Shown here: positions 16,199 to 25,400 of the stretch, one piece after another
Position numbering within the stretch: the stretch's first letter is position 1
Layout of the letters: each line of letters begins with the position of its first letter
NCBI GenBank assembly: GCA_902464965.1
Contig: CABQLI010000016.1
Location: 1-33,382 of the forward strand
Reading direction: 5' to 3'
Length of the DNA: 33,382 bases
DNA from: an uncultured Collinsella sp.
GTDB lineage: Bacteria; Actinomycetota; Coriobacteriia; Coriobacteriales; Coriobacteriaceae
Program-made: the position numbers and the translations under genes
The notes under the pieces: generated by a model
Told to the model about the DNA's origin: nothing
Databases searched by the model: none
What the model saw: the letters and a program-made list of their open reading frames with translations, nothing else

Positions 16199-16234
16199 AA
16201 GCCGCCGCGAGGGGAGTGCCCCTTGCGGCGGCTT
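16199..16234 (-). terminator. Terminator between convergent genes
   Basis: A 16-bp stem with one wobble (16199-16214 with 16219-16234). On the minus strand it is followed by TTCCTTTTTC, a good tail for the ketopantoate-reductase-like gene; on the plus strand a short TTT follows. Confidence 0.8.
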
Positions 16235-16269
16235 TGCCATTGGATCTGTTGGCTGCAGTATGCCGAGCA

Positions 16270-17184
16270 CTACCAGCTGCTTTCTATTTCGCGAATCCTC
16301 TGGTAGAGCCAATCGTTTTGCGGCACTTGGATATCGTGTTTGGCGGCCAGGCGGCAAATGGTGCCCGCGAACTCCTCGACTTCGGTTTTTCGTTGTGCGA
16401 TGCGGTCCTGCGCCATCGAGGGCATACCGGCGGGGTCGATTCCCTCGATGAGGTGCACCATTTGCGTCAGGTCTGCCTCGGTCAGCTCAACGCCCTCGGC
16501 GTTGGCGACCGCAAGCGTTTCGCGCATGGCGGAAACAAAGCAGCGACGCTGCTCGGAGCCCGGCTCCGTGGCGCTTCCGTAGGTCCCGCCGTAGGCCATG
16601 CAGGTCTGGTTGATGCCGTCGTTGAGCATGAGTTTGGCCCACATGCGGTGAGCGATGTCGTCCTCGACGGTATGGGCGATGCCGCAGCGCGTATAGAGCT
16701 CGTCGATAGCGGCGACGGTCGCGGGGTCGGTGCCGGCGGCTGCACCAAAGCGGATTTCGCCCGCATTGGTAAAGGTGAGCGCGCCGTCGAGGAATACGGC
16801 GTCCATGCCCTGGCAGATACCCAGGACGGTATGCTCCCAGCCAAAGCGTTCGGCAATCTTTTGCTCGCTCGTAATGCCGTTGCACAGCGAGGCGATGAGC
16901 GTGTTGGGTCCCACGACACGCTCCATAGTCTTGAGTGCTTGGTCGAGACCGGTGGTCTTGACCGTCAGGATGACCAGATCGGCGGGCGCTGCCTCGCTGG
17001 CGCGGACGGACGTGAGATCGCAAGGCTTTCCGTTGACGGTGAGCGCATCGCCCGCGTGACGCTCAAAACGGGCGTCATCCATAACGTATTCGACGGCGTC
17101 ATTGCTGAGGGCCTTGGCAATCATGCTGCCGTAGAGCAGGCCGACGCCGCCCTTGCCGATAAAGGCGACCTTGTTGATCTGCAT
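16270..17184 (-). CDS. Ketopantoate reductase-family oxidoreductase
   Basis: A 304-residue member of the PanE/ApbA family, NADPH-dependent reductases of 2-dehydropantoate and related 2-keto acids. The N-terminal nucleotide-binding loop is KVAFIGKGGVGLLYG, followed by the LVILTVKTTG strand and the C-terminal helical domain with the family lysine region (AHRMWAKLMLNDGINQ). Whether it is the true pantothenate enzyme or a paralogue cannot be decided; no other panto genes are nearby. The start at 17184 sits nine bases after GAGGAG; an ATG directly abutting that site is rejected. Confidence 0.85.
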   Translation of the reverse strand: MQINKVAFIGKGGVGLLYGSMIAKALSNDAVEYVMDDARFERHAGDALTVNGKPCDLTSVRASEAAPADLVILTVKTTGLDQALKTMERVVGPNTLIASLCNGITSEQKIAERFGWEHTVLGICQGMDAVFLDGALTFTNAGEIRFGAAAGTDPATVAAIDELYTRCGIAHTVEDDIAHRMWAKLMLNDGINQTCMAYGGTYGSATEPGSEQRRCFVSAMRETLAVANAEGVELTEADLTQMVHLIEGIDPAGMPSMAQDRIAQRKTEVEEFAGTICRLAAKHDIQVPQNDWLYQRIREIESSW

Positions 17185-17205
17185 GTGAATCATCTCCTCA
17201 CAAAA

Positions 17206-17228
17206 AGGCGCCCGCGTGCGGGGCGCCT
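17206..17228 (-). terminator. Terminator of the cyclase-family gene
   Basis: An 8-bp GC stem (17206-17213 with 17221-17228) is followed on the minus strand by TTTTTG. It lies between the cyclase-family stop and the ketopantoate-reductase-like start. Confidence 0.75.
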
Positions 17229-17300
17229 GATGGATTGTATGCCGCTGGGGCGTGTAGCGTGCACCGGAGGCTGAATTTAGAAGAACAAACGCATGGGAAC

Positions 17301-18071
17301 TTATGCCGTGGGGCAGATGGCAAAAACGCGGGCGGGGTATCCGACGCCATCGCGGACCTTGGGGAAGGTGCAGAAGATGACGGCACCCGTGGCGGGAAGC
17401 TCGTCCAGATGGTCCATGACTTCGATCTGATAGCGGTCGACCGAGAGGATGTATTGCTCGCCGGGGTAGGGGTAGGCGTCCTCGCGCGTGGTCACGCTCG
17501 CCGGGTCGGTGTCTGCCGGCTCGTGGCCGATGGCGCCGATATTGCGCTCTTCTACAAGCCATTTAATGGCATCGAGATCCCAGCCGGGGTAGTGGGGCTG
17601 GCCGTCCTCGTCCTTGTTTTCCAGATCGGCGAGCTTGGACCAGTCGGAGCGGAAGGCGACGAAAGCGTCCTCGGGAATGCGACCGTGCTCGTCCTCCCAA
17701 GTTTTGAGGTCATCGACGGTTAGGATAAAGTCGGGGTTTGCGGCGCACTCCTCGTGCTTGTCGATCACACAGAGCGGATGCATAAACTCGATGGGTTCGA
17801 TCTCGCCAAGGGAACGGCCGTCAACATGGAAGTGGCGCGGCGCATCGACGTGGGTGCCGTATTGCGAGGCGACCGAATATTGGAAGCAACGCATGGGCGC
17901 GAGCATGTCCTCGGGCGTACCGGGCAGGTAGTCGAAGAGCTTGGTGGACTCAAACGGCTTAAAGCCAAACCAGTGCGGGGTGTCGCACGAGAGCGTATGG
18001 GTGAGGTCGACCCAGCGATAATCGGTGCTTTTGAGCTGGGAAGCAAGGTTCCAAAGGTCGAGCGCGGGCAT
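17301..18071 (-). CDS. Cyclase-family protein (kynurenine-formamidase-like hydrolase)
   Basis: A 256-residue protein of the cyclase family. The metal motif HxGTHxDxPxH appears as YGTHVDAPRHF with H74, D76 and H80; the usual first histidine is replaced by Gln70/Tyr71 context. VDLTHTLSCDTPHW near the start is also typical. Members hydrolyse amides or lactones such as N-formylkynurenine, isatin and others; no tryptophan catabolic genes are near, so the substrate is open. GGAG lies just upstream of the ATG. Confidence 0.85.
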   Translation of the reverse strand: MPALDLWNLASQLKSTDYRWVDLTHTLSCDTPHWFGFKPFESTKLFDYLPGTPEDMLAPMRCFQYSVASQYGTHVDAPRHFHVDGRSLGEIEPIEFMHPLCVIDKHEECAANPDFILTVDDLKTWEDEHGRIPEDAFVAFRSDWSKLADLENKDEDGQPHYPGWDLDAIKWLVEERNIGAIGHEPADTDPASVTTREDAYPYPGEQYILSVDRYQIEVMDHLDELPATGAVIFCTFPKVRDGVGYPARVFAICPTA

Positions 18072-18233
18072 GGTCGGCTCCTTTCATCGGGCTTTTTGCT
18101 GATGTTAAAGCGGTGCCGTGACAGCTCGATTTCTGCTGCGTTACGATACGTTCTCGATTGCGATTCCGATGTGTTTCGATGACGTGACGGGTTTGTTTCG
18201 CCTTGTCAGGGCTTCGATGGGAGGGGAGGGGCC

Positions 18234-19424
18234 GTGCAATATCGCGTTGACCCCAAAAGCGGCAACCGTATCTCGGCGTTGGGGCTGGGCTGCATGAGGT
18301 TTCCCGGTGCGCCGGGACGCCCGGATGCGAAGACAGCCGACGCCATCATCTCCCGTGCGGTGGAGCAGGGGATTAACTACCTGGACACGGCCTATCTCTA
18401 TCCCGGCAACGAGGCTTGTGTGGGTGCGTCGCTTGAGCGCCTGGGCTTGCGCGACCAGGTTTTGCTCGCAACCAAGCTGCCGCATGCTTCGTGCAAATGC
18501 GCGGAGGATTTCGACCGGTTCTTCGACGAGCAACTGCGCCGCCTGCGGACCGACCATATCGACTATTACCTCATGCACAACATTACCTCGCCCGCCCAGT
18601 GGGAACGTGTGGTGGCGTTGGGCATCGAGGACTGGATCGCGCGTCAAAAGGCGGCGGGGCGCATTCGCCAGATTGGTTTTTCGTACCACGGCAGCGCGGC
18701 GGATTTCCTGACGATGCTCGATGCATATGAGTGGGACTTTTGCCAGATCCAGTACAATTACGCTGGAGAGCGATATCAGGCGGGAACAGCGGGGCTCATG
18801 GCCGCCGCCGAGCGAGGCCTCGCGGTGTTTGTGATGGAGCCACTGCTGGGCGGGCGTTTAGCGGGCAAGCTGCCGCCACGGGCCCGCGCTGTGCTCGATA
18901 GTGCCCGTGACCCGCATTTGCGCACTCCTGCCGCCTGGGGTCTTTCGTGGGTCTGGAATCATCCTCAGGTGACGATGCTGCTTTCGGGTATGACCGATAT
19001 CGCGCAGGTGGATGAGAACGCGGTGTTGGCCGATCGGGCCCTGCCGGATTCGATGACTGCCAACCAGCTCGACACGATCGCGCACGTGCTGGATGAGTTT
19101 GAAAAATCGAATCGCGTGCCCTGCACGGGATGCGGCTACTGTATGCCGTGTCCTAAAGGCATCAACATCCCTGGGTGTTTCGCCGCCTACAACGCAAGCT
19201 ATGCGCACAGCTGGTTTACGGGCCTGTCGCAGTATTTTACGGCGAGCGCGGTGCGGACGAGCGAGCCCAAGTTGGTGAGCAATTGCGTCAAATGCGGCAA
19301 ATGCGCACGGCACTGCCCGCAGCATATCGATATCCCTGAGCGTCTCGATGACGTGCGCCGACGCTTCCAGCCTGGACCCGTGACGGCAGTGCTTAAGGCC
19401 TTCGGCAAAACGCGCTCCTCGTGA
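18234..19424 (+). CDS. Aldo/keto reductase with two C-terminal [4Fe-4S] motifs
   Basis: A 396-residue two-part enzyme. Residues 1-280 are an aldo/keto-reductase barrel (ISALGLGCMRF, NYLDTAYLYPGNE, LATKLPH, DYYLMHNI). Residues 297-361 carry two ferredoxin-like cysteine clusters: C297, C300, C303, C306 (CTGCGYCMPCP) and C351, C354, C357, C361 (CVKCGKCARHCP). Such fusions are common in gut anaerobes and may exchange electrons with ferredoxin as well as NAD(P)H. The substrate is unknown. The GTG start follows GGGAGGGGA. Confidence 0.9.
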   Translation: MQYRVDPKSGNRISALGLGCMRFPGAPGRPDAKTADAIISRAVEQGINYLDTAYLYPGNEACVGASLERLGLRDQVLLATKLPHASCKCAEDFDRFFDEQLRRLRTDHIDYYLMHNITSPAQWERVVALGIEDWIARQKAAGRIRQIGFSYHGSAADFLTMLDAYEWDFCQIQYNYAGERYQAGTAGLMAAAERGLAVFVMEPLLGGRLAGKLPPRARAVLDSARDPHLRTPAAWGLSWVWNHPQVTMLLSGMTDIAQVDENAVLADRALPDSMTANQLDTIAHVLDEFEKSNRVPCTGCGYCMPCPKGINIPGCFAAYNASYAHSWFTGLSQYFTASAVRTSEPKLVSNCVKCGKCARHCPQHIDIPERLDDVRRRFQPGPVTAVLKAFGKTRSS

Positions 19425-19435
19425 TCCTTTTATAA

Positions 19436-19500
19436 CTTGCGGTGGAATAGTTCCTGTTTGCGGCAGAATAGGGCTTAAACAGGGACTATTCCACCGCAAC
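19436..19500. repeat. Repeated intergenic hairpin, copy 1
   Basis: Arms of 24 bp (19436-19459 and 19477-19500) pair at 22 positions plus one G-U, with a 17-nt loop. It is preceded by CTTTTATAAC and followed by TGAAAGGGGG. Copy 2 lies at 20603-20668 with the same outer sequence and a different but complementary inner stem. There is no U-run on either strand. Confidence 0.85.
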
Positions 19501-19515
19501 TGAAAGGGGGCTGTC

Positions 19516-20535
19516 GTGGGCCATCGGGATTCATGTAATGATTCGCGTGGGGTTCGTTGGGGCATTTTGGGCGCTGGGCACATTTCTCATCGATTTGCAT
19601 CGTCGCTCAAGAAGGTCGACGGGGCACGGCTGGTGGCTGCGGCCGGCCGCACTCCTGCACATGTCGAGGAATTTTGCCGAGCGTTTTCGATCGATGCTGC
19701 GCATGGCCATGCCACGGCTGACGATAGCGGCGATGCGGCTTATGATGCGCTGATTGCCGACCCCGATGTCGACGCAATTTACTTGGCTCTTCCGCATGGC
19801 ATGCATACGCGTTGGGCCTGTCGCGCGCTGTGCGCCGGAAAGGCCGTGCTGTGCGAAAAGCCGGCCGTTTTGAGTGAGGAAGAGGCTCTCTCGATCGCCT
19901 CCACCTCTCGCGAGCGCGGCGTGCTGTTTATGGAGGCGATGAAGAATCGGTTTTGCCCGATGCGCACTCGCGTGAAAGACTTGCTTGCGTCGGGTGAGCT
20001 TGGCCGTATCGTCTCGATTGAAAGCGTGCAAAAGCTCGATTACGGCGAGTCTCCTTCGGGCTATCTGCTTGATCCGCTGCAGGGCGGCTGTCTATATGAC
20101 ATGGGCTGTTATGCGGTCGGTTGGTTTGAGGATTTGCTCGCGGGCGCGTGCGAGGTTTCGTCCCGTGAAGTTCGCTGGCGTGACGTATCAGGCGGCCGTG
20201 TCGATTGGGCCGACGAGATCCATATGAGCGTCGGCGGTATACCCATTCATATGGTGTGCGACGGCAAAGCAGCATATGAAAGCCGCTTAACGATTGCCTG
20301 TGAGCGGGGCTCGTTGGAAATCGAGCGTCTTCATCGCCCCGAGCTCGCCCATGTGAAGTACTCCGACGGTCGAGCACTCGAAATCGATGCACCATTTGAG
20401 GTCGATGATTTTTACGGTGAGGTGTCGCATGCGGCGCGGCTCATTCAGGCGGGGAAACTCGAAAGCCCCATCATGTCCCTAGCCGCCACACAGCGCTGTG
20501 CGCACATCATCGATGCGATTCGCTTGGAACTTTAG
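19516..20535 (+). CDS. Gfo/Idh/MocA-family oxidoreductase
   Basis: A 339-residue NAD(P)-dependent oxidoreductase. The Rossmann motif is WGILGAGHISHRF, the conserved lysine is in VLCEKPAVLSEEE, and the C-terminal domain includes GGCLYDMGCYAV, the histidine-to-cysteine-type segment seen in trans-dihydrodiol-dehydrogenase-like members. The substrate is not known. It is a distant paralogue of the protein at 10.4-11.5 kb. A GTG start at 19516 is used, with AAGGGGG about five bases upstream. Confidence 0.9.
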   Translation: MGHRDSCNDSRGVRWGILGAGHISHRFASSLKKVDGARLVAAAGRTPAHVEEFCRAFSIDAAHGHATADDSGDAAYDALIADPDVDAIYLALPHGMHTRWACRALCAGKAVLCEKPAVLSEEEALSIASTSRERGVLFMEAMKNRFCPMRTRVKDLLASGELGRIVSIESVQKLDYGESPSGYLLDPLQGGCLYDMGCYAVGWFEDLLAGACEVSSREVRWRDVSGGRVDWADEIHMSVGGIPIHMVCDGKAAYESRLTIACERGSLEIERLHRPELAHVKYSDGRALEIDAPFEVDDFYGEVSHAARLIQAGKLESPIMSLAATQRCAHIIDAIRLEL

Positions 20536-20602
20536 GGCGTGGGGGCATGGCGCCAACGCCTGGAATGCCTTGGAGGCCTTTTCCCCTGATGCCTCTTTTA
20601 TA

Positions 20603-20668
20603 ACTTACGGTGGAATACGGTCTGTTTGCGCCAAAATATGGCACCAATAGACCGTATTTCACCGCAAC
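20603..20668. repeat. Repeated intergenic hairpin, copy 2
   Basis: The 20604-20626 arm pairs with 20646-20668 (19 Watson-Crick and 2 G-U of 23). It is preceded by CTCTTTTATAAC and followed by TGATGAGGG, like copy 1. The segment CGGTC here replaces GTTCC of copy 1, with matching changes on the opposite arm. Confidence 0.82.
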
Positions 20669-20687
20669 TGATGAGGGAGAGCTGGAG

Positions 20688-21554
20688 ATGCTGACGATTG
20701 GGTGCCATCTTTCGACGACGAAGGGCTATCGGGCAATGGGGGAGACGGCGTTGTCTATTGGCGCCAATACCTTTGCATTCTTTACGCGCAACCCGCGCGG
20801 TGGCAAGGCAAAAGACCTTGACATGGATGACGTGGCGGCTCTGCGCGAGCTTATGGCGCAAAACGACTTTGGACCGCTGGTGGCGCATGCCCCGTATACC
20901 TATAACCCCTGCTCCGCTAAGGAGCGGGCGCGCGAGTTTGCCTTGGAGGCATTGGCCGAGGACTTGCAGCGTCTGGAAACACTGCCCGGCAACTACTACA
21001 ACTTCCATCCCGGTGCGCATGTGGGACAGGGCTCCGACGTCGGCATTCAGATGATTGTCGACACGCTGTGCCAGGTGATGTTTGAGGGGCAGCAGACGAC
21101 GGTATTACTCGAGACCATGGCAGGAAAGGGCACCGAGGTGGGCCGTAGCTTTGAAGAACTGGCGTGCATTATCGAGGGCGTTGCCGCCAAGCGCCCAGAG
21201 CTGTCCGATAAGCTGGGCGTTTGTTTGGACACCTGCCATGTGAGCGATGCCGGCTACGACATCATCCATGATCTGGACGACGTACTCGACGAGTTCGACC
21301 GCGTGGTGGGTATCGATCGCTTGCATGCCGTACACATCAACGATTCGAAGAACCCTTGTGGCGCCCATAAAGATCGTCACGAGTGCATCGGCAAGGGATA
21401 CCTTGGCAGCGAGGAATTTGGTGGCGGTATGCAGGTTATGCAGAATATTGTATCGAATGGCCGTTTGCGTTCGCTGCCGTTTATTTTGGAGACTCCGAAC
21501 GAACTTGCAGGTTATGCAGCTGAAATTAGACTATTAAGGTCATTGCAGCAGTAA
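20688..21554 (+). CDS. nfo: Endonuclease IV (AP endonuclease)
   Basis: A 288-residue TIM-barrel apurinic/apyrimidinic endonuclease that nicks DNA 5' of abasic sites in base-excision repair. All nine zinc ligands of the trinuclear site are visible: H67, H107, E142, D181, H184, H216, D229, H231 and E268. Signature segments are YNFHPGAH, LLETMAGKG, LDTCHVSDAGYD and HINDSKNPCGAHKDRH. The ATG at 20688 follows GAGGGA; the longer frame runs into the hairpin and is rejected. Confidence 0.97.
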   Translation: MLTIGCHLSTTKGYRAMGETALSIGANTFAFFTRNPRGGKAKDLDMDDVAALRELMAQNDFGPLVAHAPYTYNPCSAKERAREFALEALAEDLQRLETLPGNYYNFHPGAHVGQGSDVGIQMIVDTLCQVMFEGQQTTVLLETMAGKGTEVGRSFEELACIIEGVAAKRPELSDKLGVCLDTCHVSDAGYDIIHDLDDVLDEFDRVVGIDRLHAVHINDSKNPCGAHKDRHECIGKGYLGSEEFGGGMQVMQNIVSNGRLRSLPFILETPNELAGYAAEIRLLRSLQQ

Positions 21555-21615
21555 TAACTGTTACAAAGTGGAGTGTTCCATTCACGTTATGGGTTTGTTT
21601 CAATCAGTTTTCTCA

Positions 21616-21644
21616 TTGCAGATTCGTAATTCCGGGTGCATAAT
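21616..21644 (+). promoter_or_regulatory. Promoter of the amino-acid ABC transporter operon
   Basis: TTGCAG (21616-21621) and CATAAT (21639-21644) are separated by 17 bp. Transcription would start about 50 nt before the lipoprotein gene. Confidence 0.65.
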
Positions 21645-21701
21645 AGCCAACAGTTTTTGCAGACCTCTGAATCAAACGAGGTCACCGGAAGGAGACTGAT
21701 T

Positions 21702-22562
21702 ATGAAGCTTAAGAAGCTTGGCGCATTTGCCGCCACAGGCGCCATGGCGCTCGCCCTCGCACTGACGGGCTGCGGCTCGTCCAACGCCACCTCTGGTTCT
21801 GATGCCGGTTCCAGCAGCTCTGACGACGCTAAGGTCGAGAAGGTCGACGGCTCCAAGGAGTACGCGCTCGTCAAGGACGGTACACTGACCGTCGGCACCT
21901 CTGCCGAGTACGCTCCGTTTGAGTACAAGGATGACAACGGCGATTATCAGGGCTTTGACCTTGAGCTCATCAAGGCTATCGGCGACAAGCTGGGCCTGGA
22001 TGTCGAGTATGTCAACAATGACTTTGACACGCTGGTTCCGGGCGTCGCTTCGGGCGCCAAGTATGACGTTTCCATCGCGGCTATCACCGACACGCCCGAG
22101 CGTGAGAAGGAAGTCACTTTCTCTGATTCCTATTACATGGACGATCAGGCTATCGTGACCAAGGTCGATAACACCGACATCACGGCCGACAACTACAGCG
22201 AGAAGCTCAACAACGCTGACGCTACCATCATCGTCCAGTCTGGCTCGACCGCCGAGGCCTTTGCCCAGGAGAACTTCCCCAAGGCCAAGATCGTCCCCTA
22301 CAAGGACGCTACCGAGTGCTTCAGCGCCCTGCAGTCCGATAAGGGCGACGCCGTAGTCACCAACCGCTCCGTTGCCAGCCAGCTGACCGCCGAGCAGTTC
22401 AACACCTGCCAGACCATCAAGCAGATCAGCACCGGCGAGGAGTACGCCATCGCCATCAACCAGGGCAACACCAAGCTCAAGGACGACATCAACCAGGCCA
22501 TCAAGGACCTGACTGATGACGGTACCGTTGACGCCCTCATGGCTAAGTACAACATCAAGTAA
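21702..22562 (+). CDS. Amino-acid ABC transporter substrate-binding lipoprotein
   Basis: A 286-residue family-3 solute-binding protein. The signal peptide ends in the lipobox LTGC, with lipidated Cys24, followed by a Ser/Asp-rich linker and the binding domain (LTVGTSAEYAPFEYKD, GFDLELIKAIGDKLG, TPEREKEVTFSDSYY). The PFEY and RE..V.FS signatures point to polar amino acids or their derivatives, anchored on the outer face of the membrane. The start at 21702 follows GGAAGGAGA. First gene of a three-gene operon; strong codon bias and a hairpin after the gene suggest higher expression than the permease. Confidence 0.94.
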   Translation: MKLKKLGAFAATGAMALALALTGCGSSNATSGSDAGSSSSDDAKVEKVDGSKEYALVKDGTLTVGTSAEYAPFEYKDDNGDYQGFDLELIKAIGDKLGLDVEYVNNDFDTLVPGVASGAKYDVSIAAITDTPEREKEVTFSDSYYMDDQAIVTKVDNTDITADNYSEKLNNADATIIVQSGSTAEAFAQENFPKAKIVPYKDATECFSALQSDKGDAVVTNRSVASQLTAEQFNTCQTIKQISTGEEYAIAINQGNTKLKDDINQAIKDLTDDGTVDALMAKYNIK

Positions 22563-22584
22563 AATAGCTACTTGATTGCGCGCG

Positions 22585-22612
22585 GGCCCTTTCCGTTTTG
22601 GCGGAGAGGGCC
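22585..22612 (+). terminator. Intra-operon attenuating hairpin
   Basis: An 11-bp stem with one mismatch (22585-22595 with 22602-22612) lies 22 bp after the binding-protein stop, followed by TTTGCGCTTCTT. It could reduce read-through to permease and ATPase or protect the upstream mRNA. Confidence 0.6.
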
Positions 22613-22678
22613 TTTGCGCTTCTTGAATGGGCGTCATCCCGCCCCGTTATGTCGGCAACTTAAACGTTAGGAGCCACC

Positions 22679-24040
22679 TTGTCTCGATTGAACCAAGGAG
22701 CTACGGGCCAGAGCTATCCACTGCCCTCGATGCTCCAAAAGCTGGCCTGCGCCCTGGCTGTGGCGCTCGCCTTGGTATGCGCGGGGGCCTGCGTGCCCTC
22801 GACTGCCCAGGCGCTTGAGACCGCAAAGATCACCGCCCGACCCAACACCGGTTCGGGTAGCGACGTGGTCGGTGGCACCGAGACGCGCATCACTTGGGAA
22901 GTTCAGGCCGATGCCGACGAGGAGCTGAGCGGTCTTTCTTTGACGTTTGTCGATGGCACGACGTTTGGTACCGATGACACGCGATTGACGATGCTCTCGG
23001 GCGAGGACCTCATGGATCGTACGCCCATGAAGCCCACGTGCAAGGCTGACGGCCAGACGCTCAAGATTGACTTTGGCGAGACGGCGCCTGCCGGTGGCTT
23101 TTTCCGTGTCGAGGTTTACGGCGTGACCTTCCCCGTCGAGGGCGGCGATGAGGCCTTTAGCGGCACCTATACGCTCGCCGACGGGTCGACTAAGAAGATC
23201 TCCAAGATTCCGTCGGTGGAGATCAAGGGCGTGACGGCCTTCGATAACTTCCTGGCTGACCTTAAAGAGCAGCCGTGGGTCGAGGCGTGGAACTCCAATA
23301 TGTTCCTGCGCCTGTTCCTGAACCCGGTCATTTTGGTCCAGAGCCTGCCGATCGTCTTCAAGGGCTTCCTTATGTCGCTCTCGATCGTGCTCGTGGCATT
23401 TCCGCTGGCAATTCCCTTCGGTTTTGCCCTGTCGCTCATGCGCATTTCCAAGTCGCGCATCCTTCGCTGCCTTGCCGGCATCTATGTGAATATCATCCGC
23501 GGCACGCCGGCGTTCTTGCAGATCTACATTGCGTTCTTTGGCTTGCCGCTGGCCGGTGTCAAAGTGGACGACTATGTGCTGGGTGTTATCGTCATGGCCA
23601 TGAACTCGTCTGCGTACCTGTGCGAGATCTTCCGTGCCGGTATTCAGTCGATCCCCAAGGGCCAAAACGAGGCTGCTCGCTCGCTGGGCATGAATGCCTT
23701 CCAGACGCTGCTCTATGTCATGATTCCGCAGACGTTCCGCAATGTCCTGCCTACGCTGACCAGCGAGTTCATCCTGCTCTACAAGGACACGTCGCTGCTT
23801 GCCGCCGTGGGTGTCGTCGAGATCGTCATGAACGCCCGCACCATCGTGGCCACGACGGGCTCCATCACGCCGTATGTGGTTGCCGCTCTGTTCTATCTGG
23901 TCATTACCCTGCCGCTTGCGCGCTTGGTGAGCGGTCTTGAGGCGAGACTTCTGGGGACGGCCGAAACCAAAAAGAAGCGTCCCACCAAGAGCGCCGGACA
24001 GGTTGTCGCGACGCCCGCCGATCACATCGCCGGTCTGTAA
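22679..24040 (+). CDS. Amino-acid ABC transporter permease with extracytoplasmic N-terminal domain
   Basis: A 453-residue membrane protein. Residues 205-430 are a HisM/GlnP-type permease with the EAA loop (QNEAARSLGMNAFQ, about 337-350) that docks the ATPase. Before this lie a signal-peptide-like hydrophobic segment (about 18-45) and a roughly 150-residue beta-rich, hydrophilic domain (50-200) expected outside the membrane. That domain does not resemble the family-3 binding domain fused to some permeases (no PFEY or TPER motifs). The TTG start at 22679 is supported by TAGGAG about six bases upstream. The tail is Lys-rich and cytoplasmic. Confidence 0.9.
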   Translation: MSRLNQGATGQSYPLPSMLQKLACALAVALALVCAGACVPSTAQALETAKITARPNTGSGSDVVGGTETRITWEVQADADEELSGLSLTFVDGTTFGTDDTRLTMLSGEDLMDRTPMKPTCKADGQTLKIDFGETAPAGGFFRVEVYGVTFPVEGGDEAFSGTYTLADGSTKKISKIPSVEIKGVTAFDNFLADLKEQPWVEAWNSNMFLRLFLNPVILVQSLPIVFKGFLMSLSIVLVAFPLAIPFGFALSLMRISKSRILRCLAGIYVNIIRGTPAFLQIYIAFFGLPLAGVKVDDYVLGVIVMAMNSSAYLCEIFRAGIQSIPKGQNEAARSLGMNAFQTLLYVMIPQTFRNVLPTLTSEFILLYKDTSLLAAVGVVEIVMNARTIVATTGSITPYVVAALFYLVITLPLARLVSGLEARLLGTAETKKKRPTKSAGQVVATPADHIAGL

Positions 24041-24052
24041 GGAGGTCCTGTC

Positions 24053-24802
<750 letters not shown>

Positions 24803-24829
24803 CGGCGCGTCGGAGTTGTCGATATAACA

Positions 24830-24863
24830 AACGGGGACCGGATAGTATCCGGCCCCCGTTTTT
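24830..24863 (+). terminator. Terminator of the ABC transporter operon
   Basis: A 14-bp stem with one mismatch (24830-24843 with 24847-24860) and a 3-nt loop, followed by a T-run ending at 24863. Confidence 0.93.
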
Positions 24864-24934
24864 GTTTGGGCGTGAACGACTGTTGTTGTGCGGTACTCGG
24901 CTGTCAGTTGCCTTGCGACTTTCTGACGGCTTCG

Positions 24935-25354
24935 TTAGGCCAGCTCCGCTCCCAGGGCCTTGCAGGCCGCTTCGCCCTCATCGTCGGGGGCGTCGTAGCA
25001 AATGACGGAATCGACGACGTTGACGCCTGCCTCGTCGGCATCGGCCTTCCAGTTGTCCATCCACTCGCCCTCGGCCCACGAATAAGAGCCAAAGAGGACG
25101 ACCTTCTTGTCACCGAGGGTCTCCTTGACCTCGTCCCACATAGGCTGGAACTCGTCATACTCAAGCTCCTCGGAACCCATGGCGGGGCAGCCGAAGGCAA
25201 TGGCGTCATAGTTGGCGGCCTTGTCTGCGGAGAAGTCGGCGCAGGAGATGACCTCTGCCTCGGCGCCGGCACCGGTTGCACCCTCGGCAACGAAGTTTGC
25301 CATGGCCTCGGTGTTGCCTGTACCGCTCCAGTAGACGACGGCGATCTTGCTCAT
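24935..25354 (-). CDS. Short-chain flavodoxin
   Basis: A 139-residue FMN-binding electron carrier. The phosphate loop is SGTGNTEAMA (residues 10-19), and the aromatic FMN-stacking loops are FGCPAMGSEELE and FGSYSWAEGEWMD. The start at 25354 follows AAAGGAAA. It follows the DUF3793 gene by 46 bp on the same strand with no terminator between, so the two probably form an operon. Confidence 0.95.
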   Translation of the reverse strand: MSKIAVVYWSGTGNTEAMANFVAEGATGAGAEAEVISCADFSADKAANYDAIAFGCPAMGSEELEYDEFQPMWDEVKETLGDKKVVLFGSYSWAEGEWMDNWKADADEAGVNVVDSVICYDAPDDEGEAACKALGAELA

Positions 25355-25400
25355 ATGTTTTCCTTTCGGTTGTGCGGCGTGCGGCCGCGTCTTGTATGCT

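Noticed and set aside
19436..19500. Hairpin read as an ordinary terminator
   Set aside because: No U-run on either strand and a second, covarying copy exists; better treated as a repeat family.
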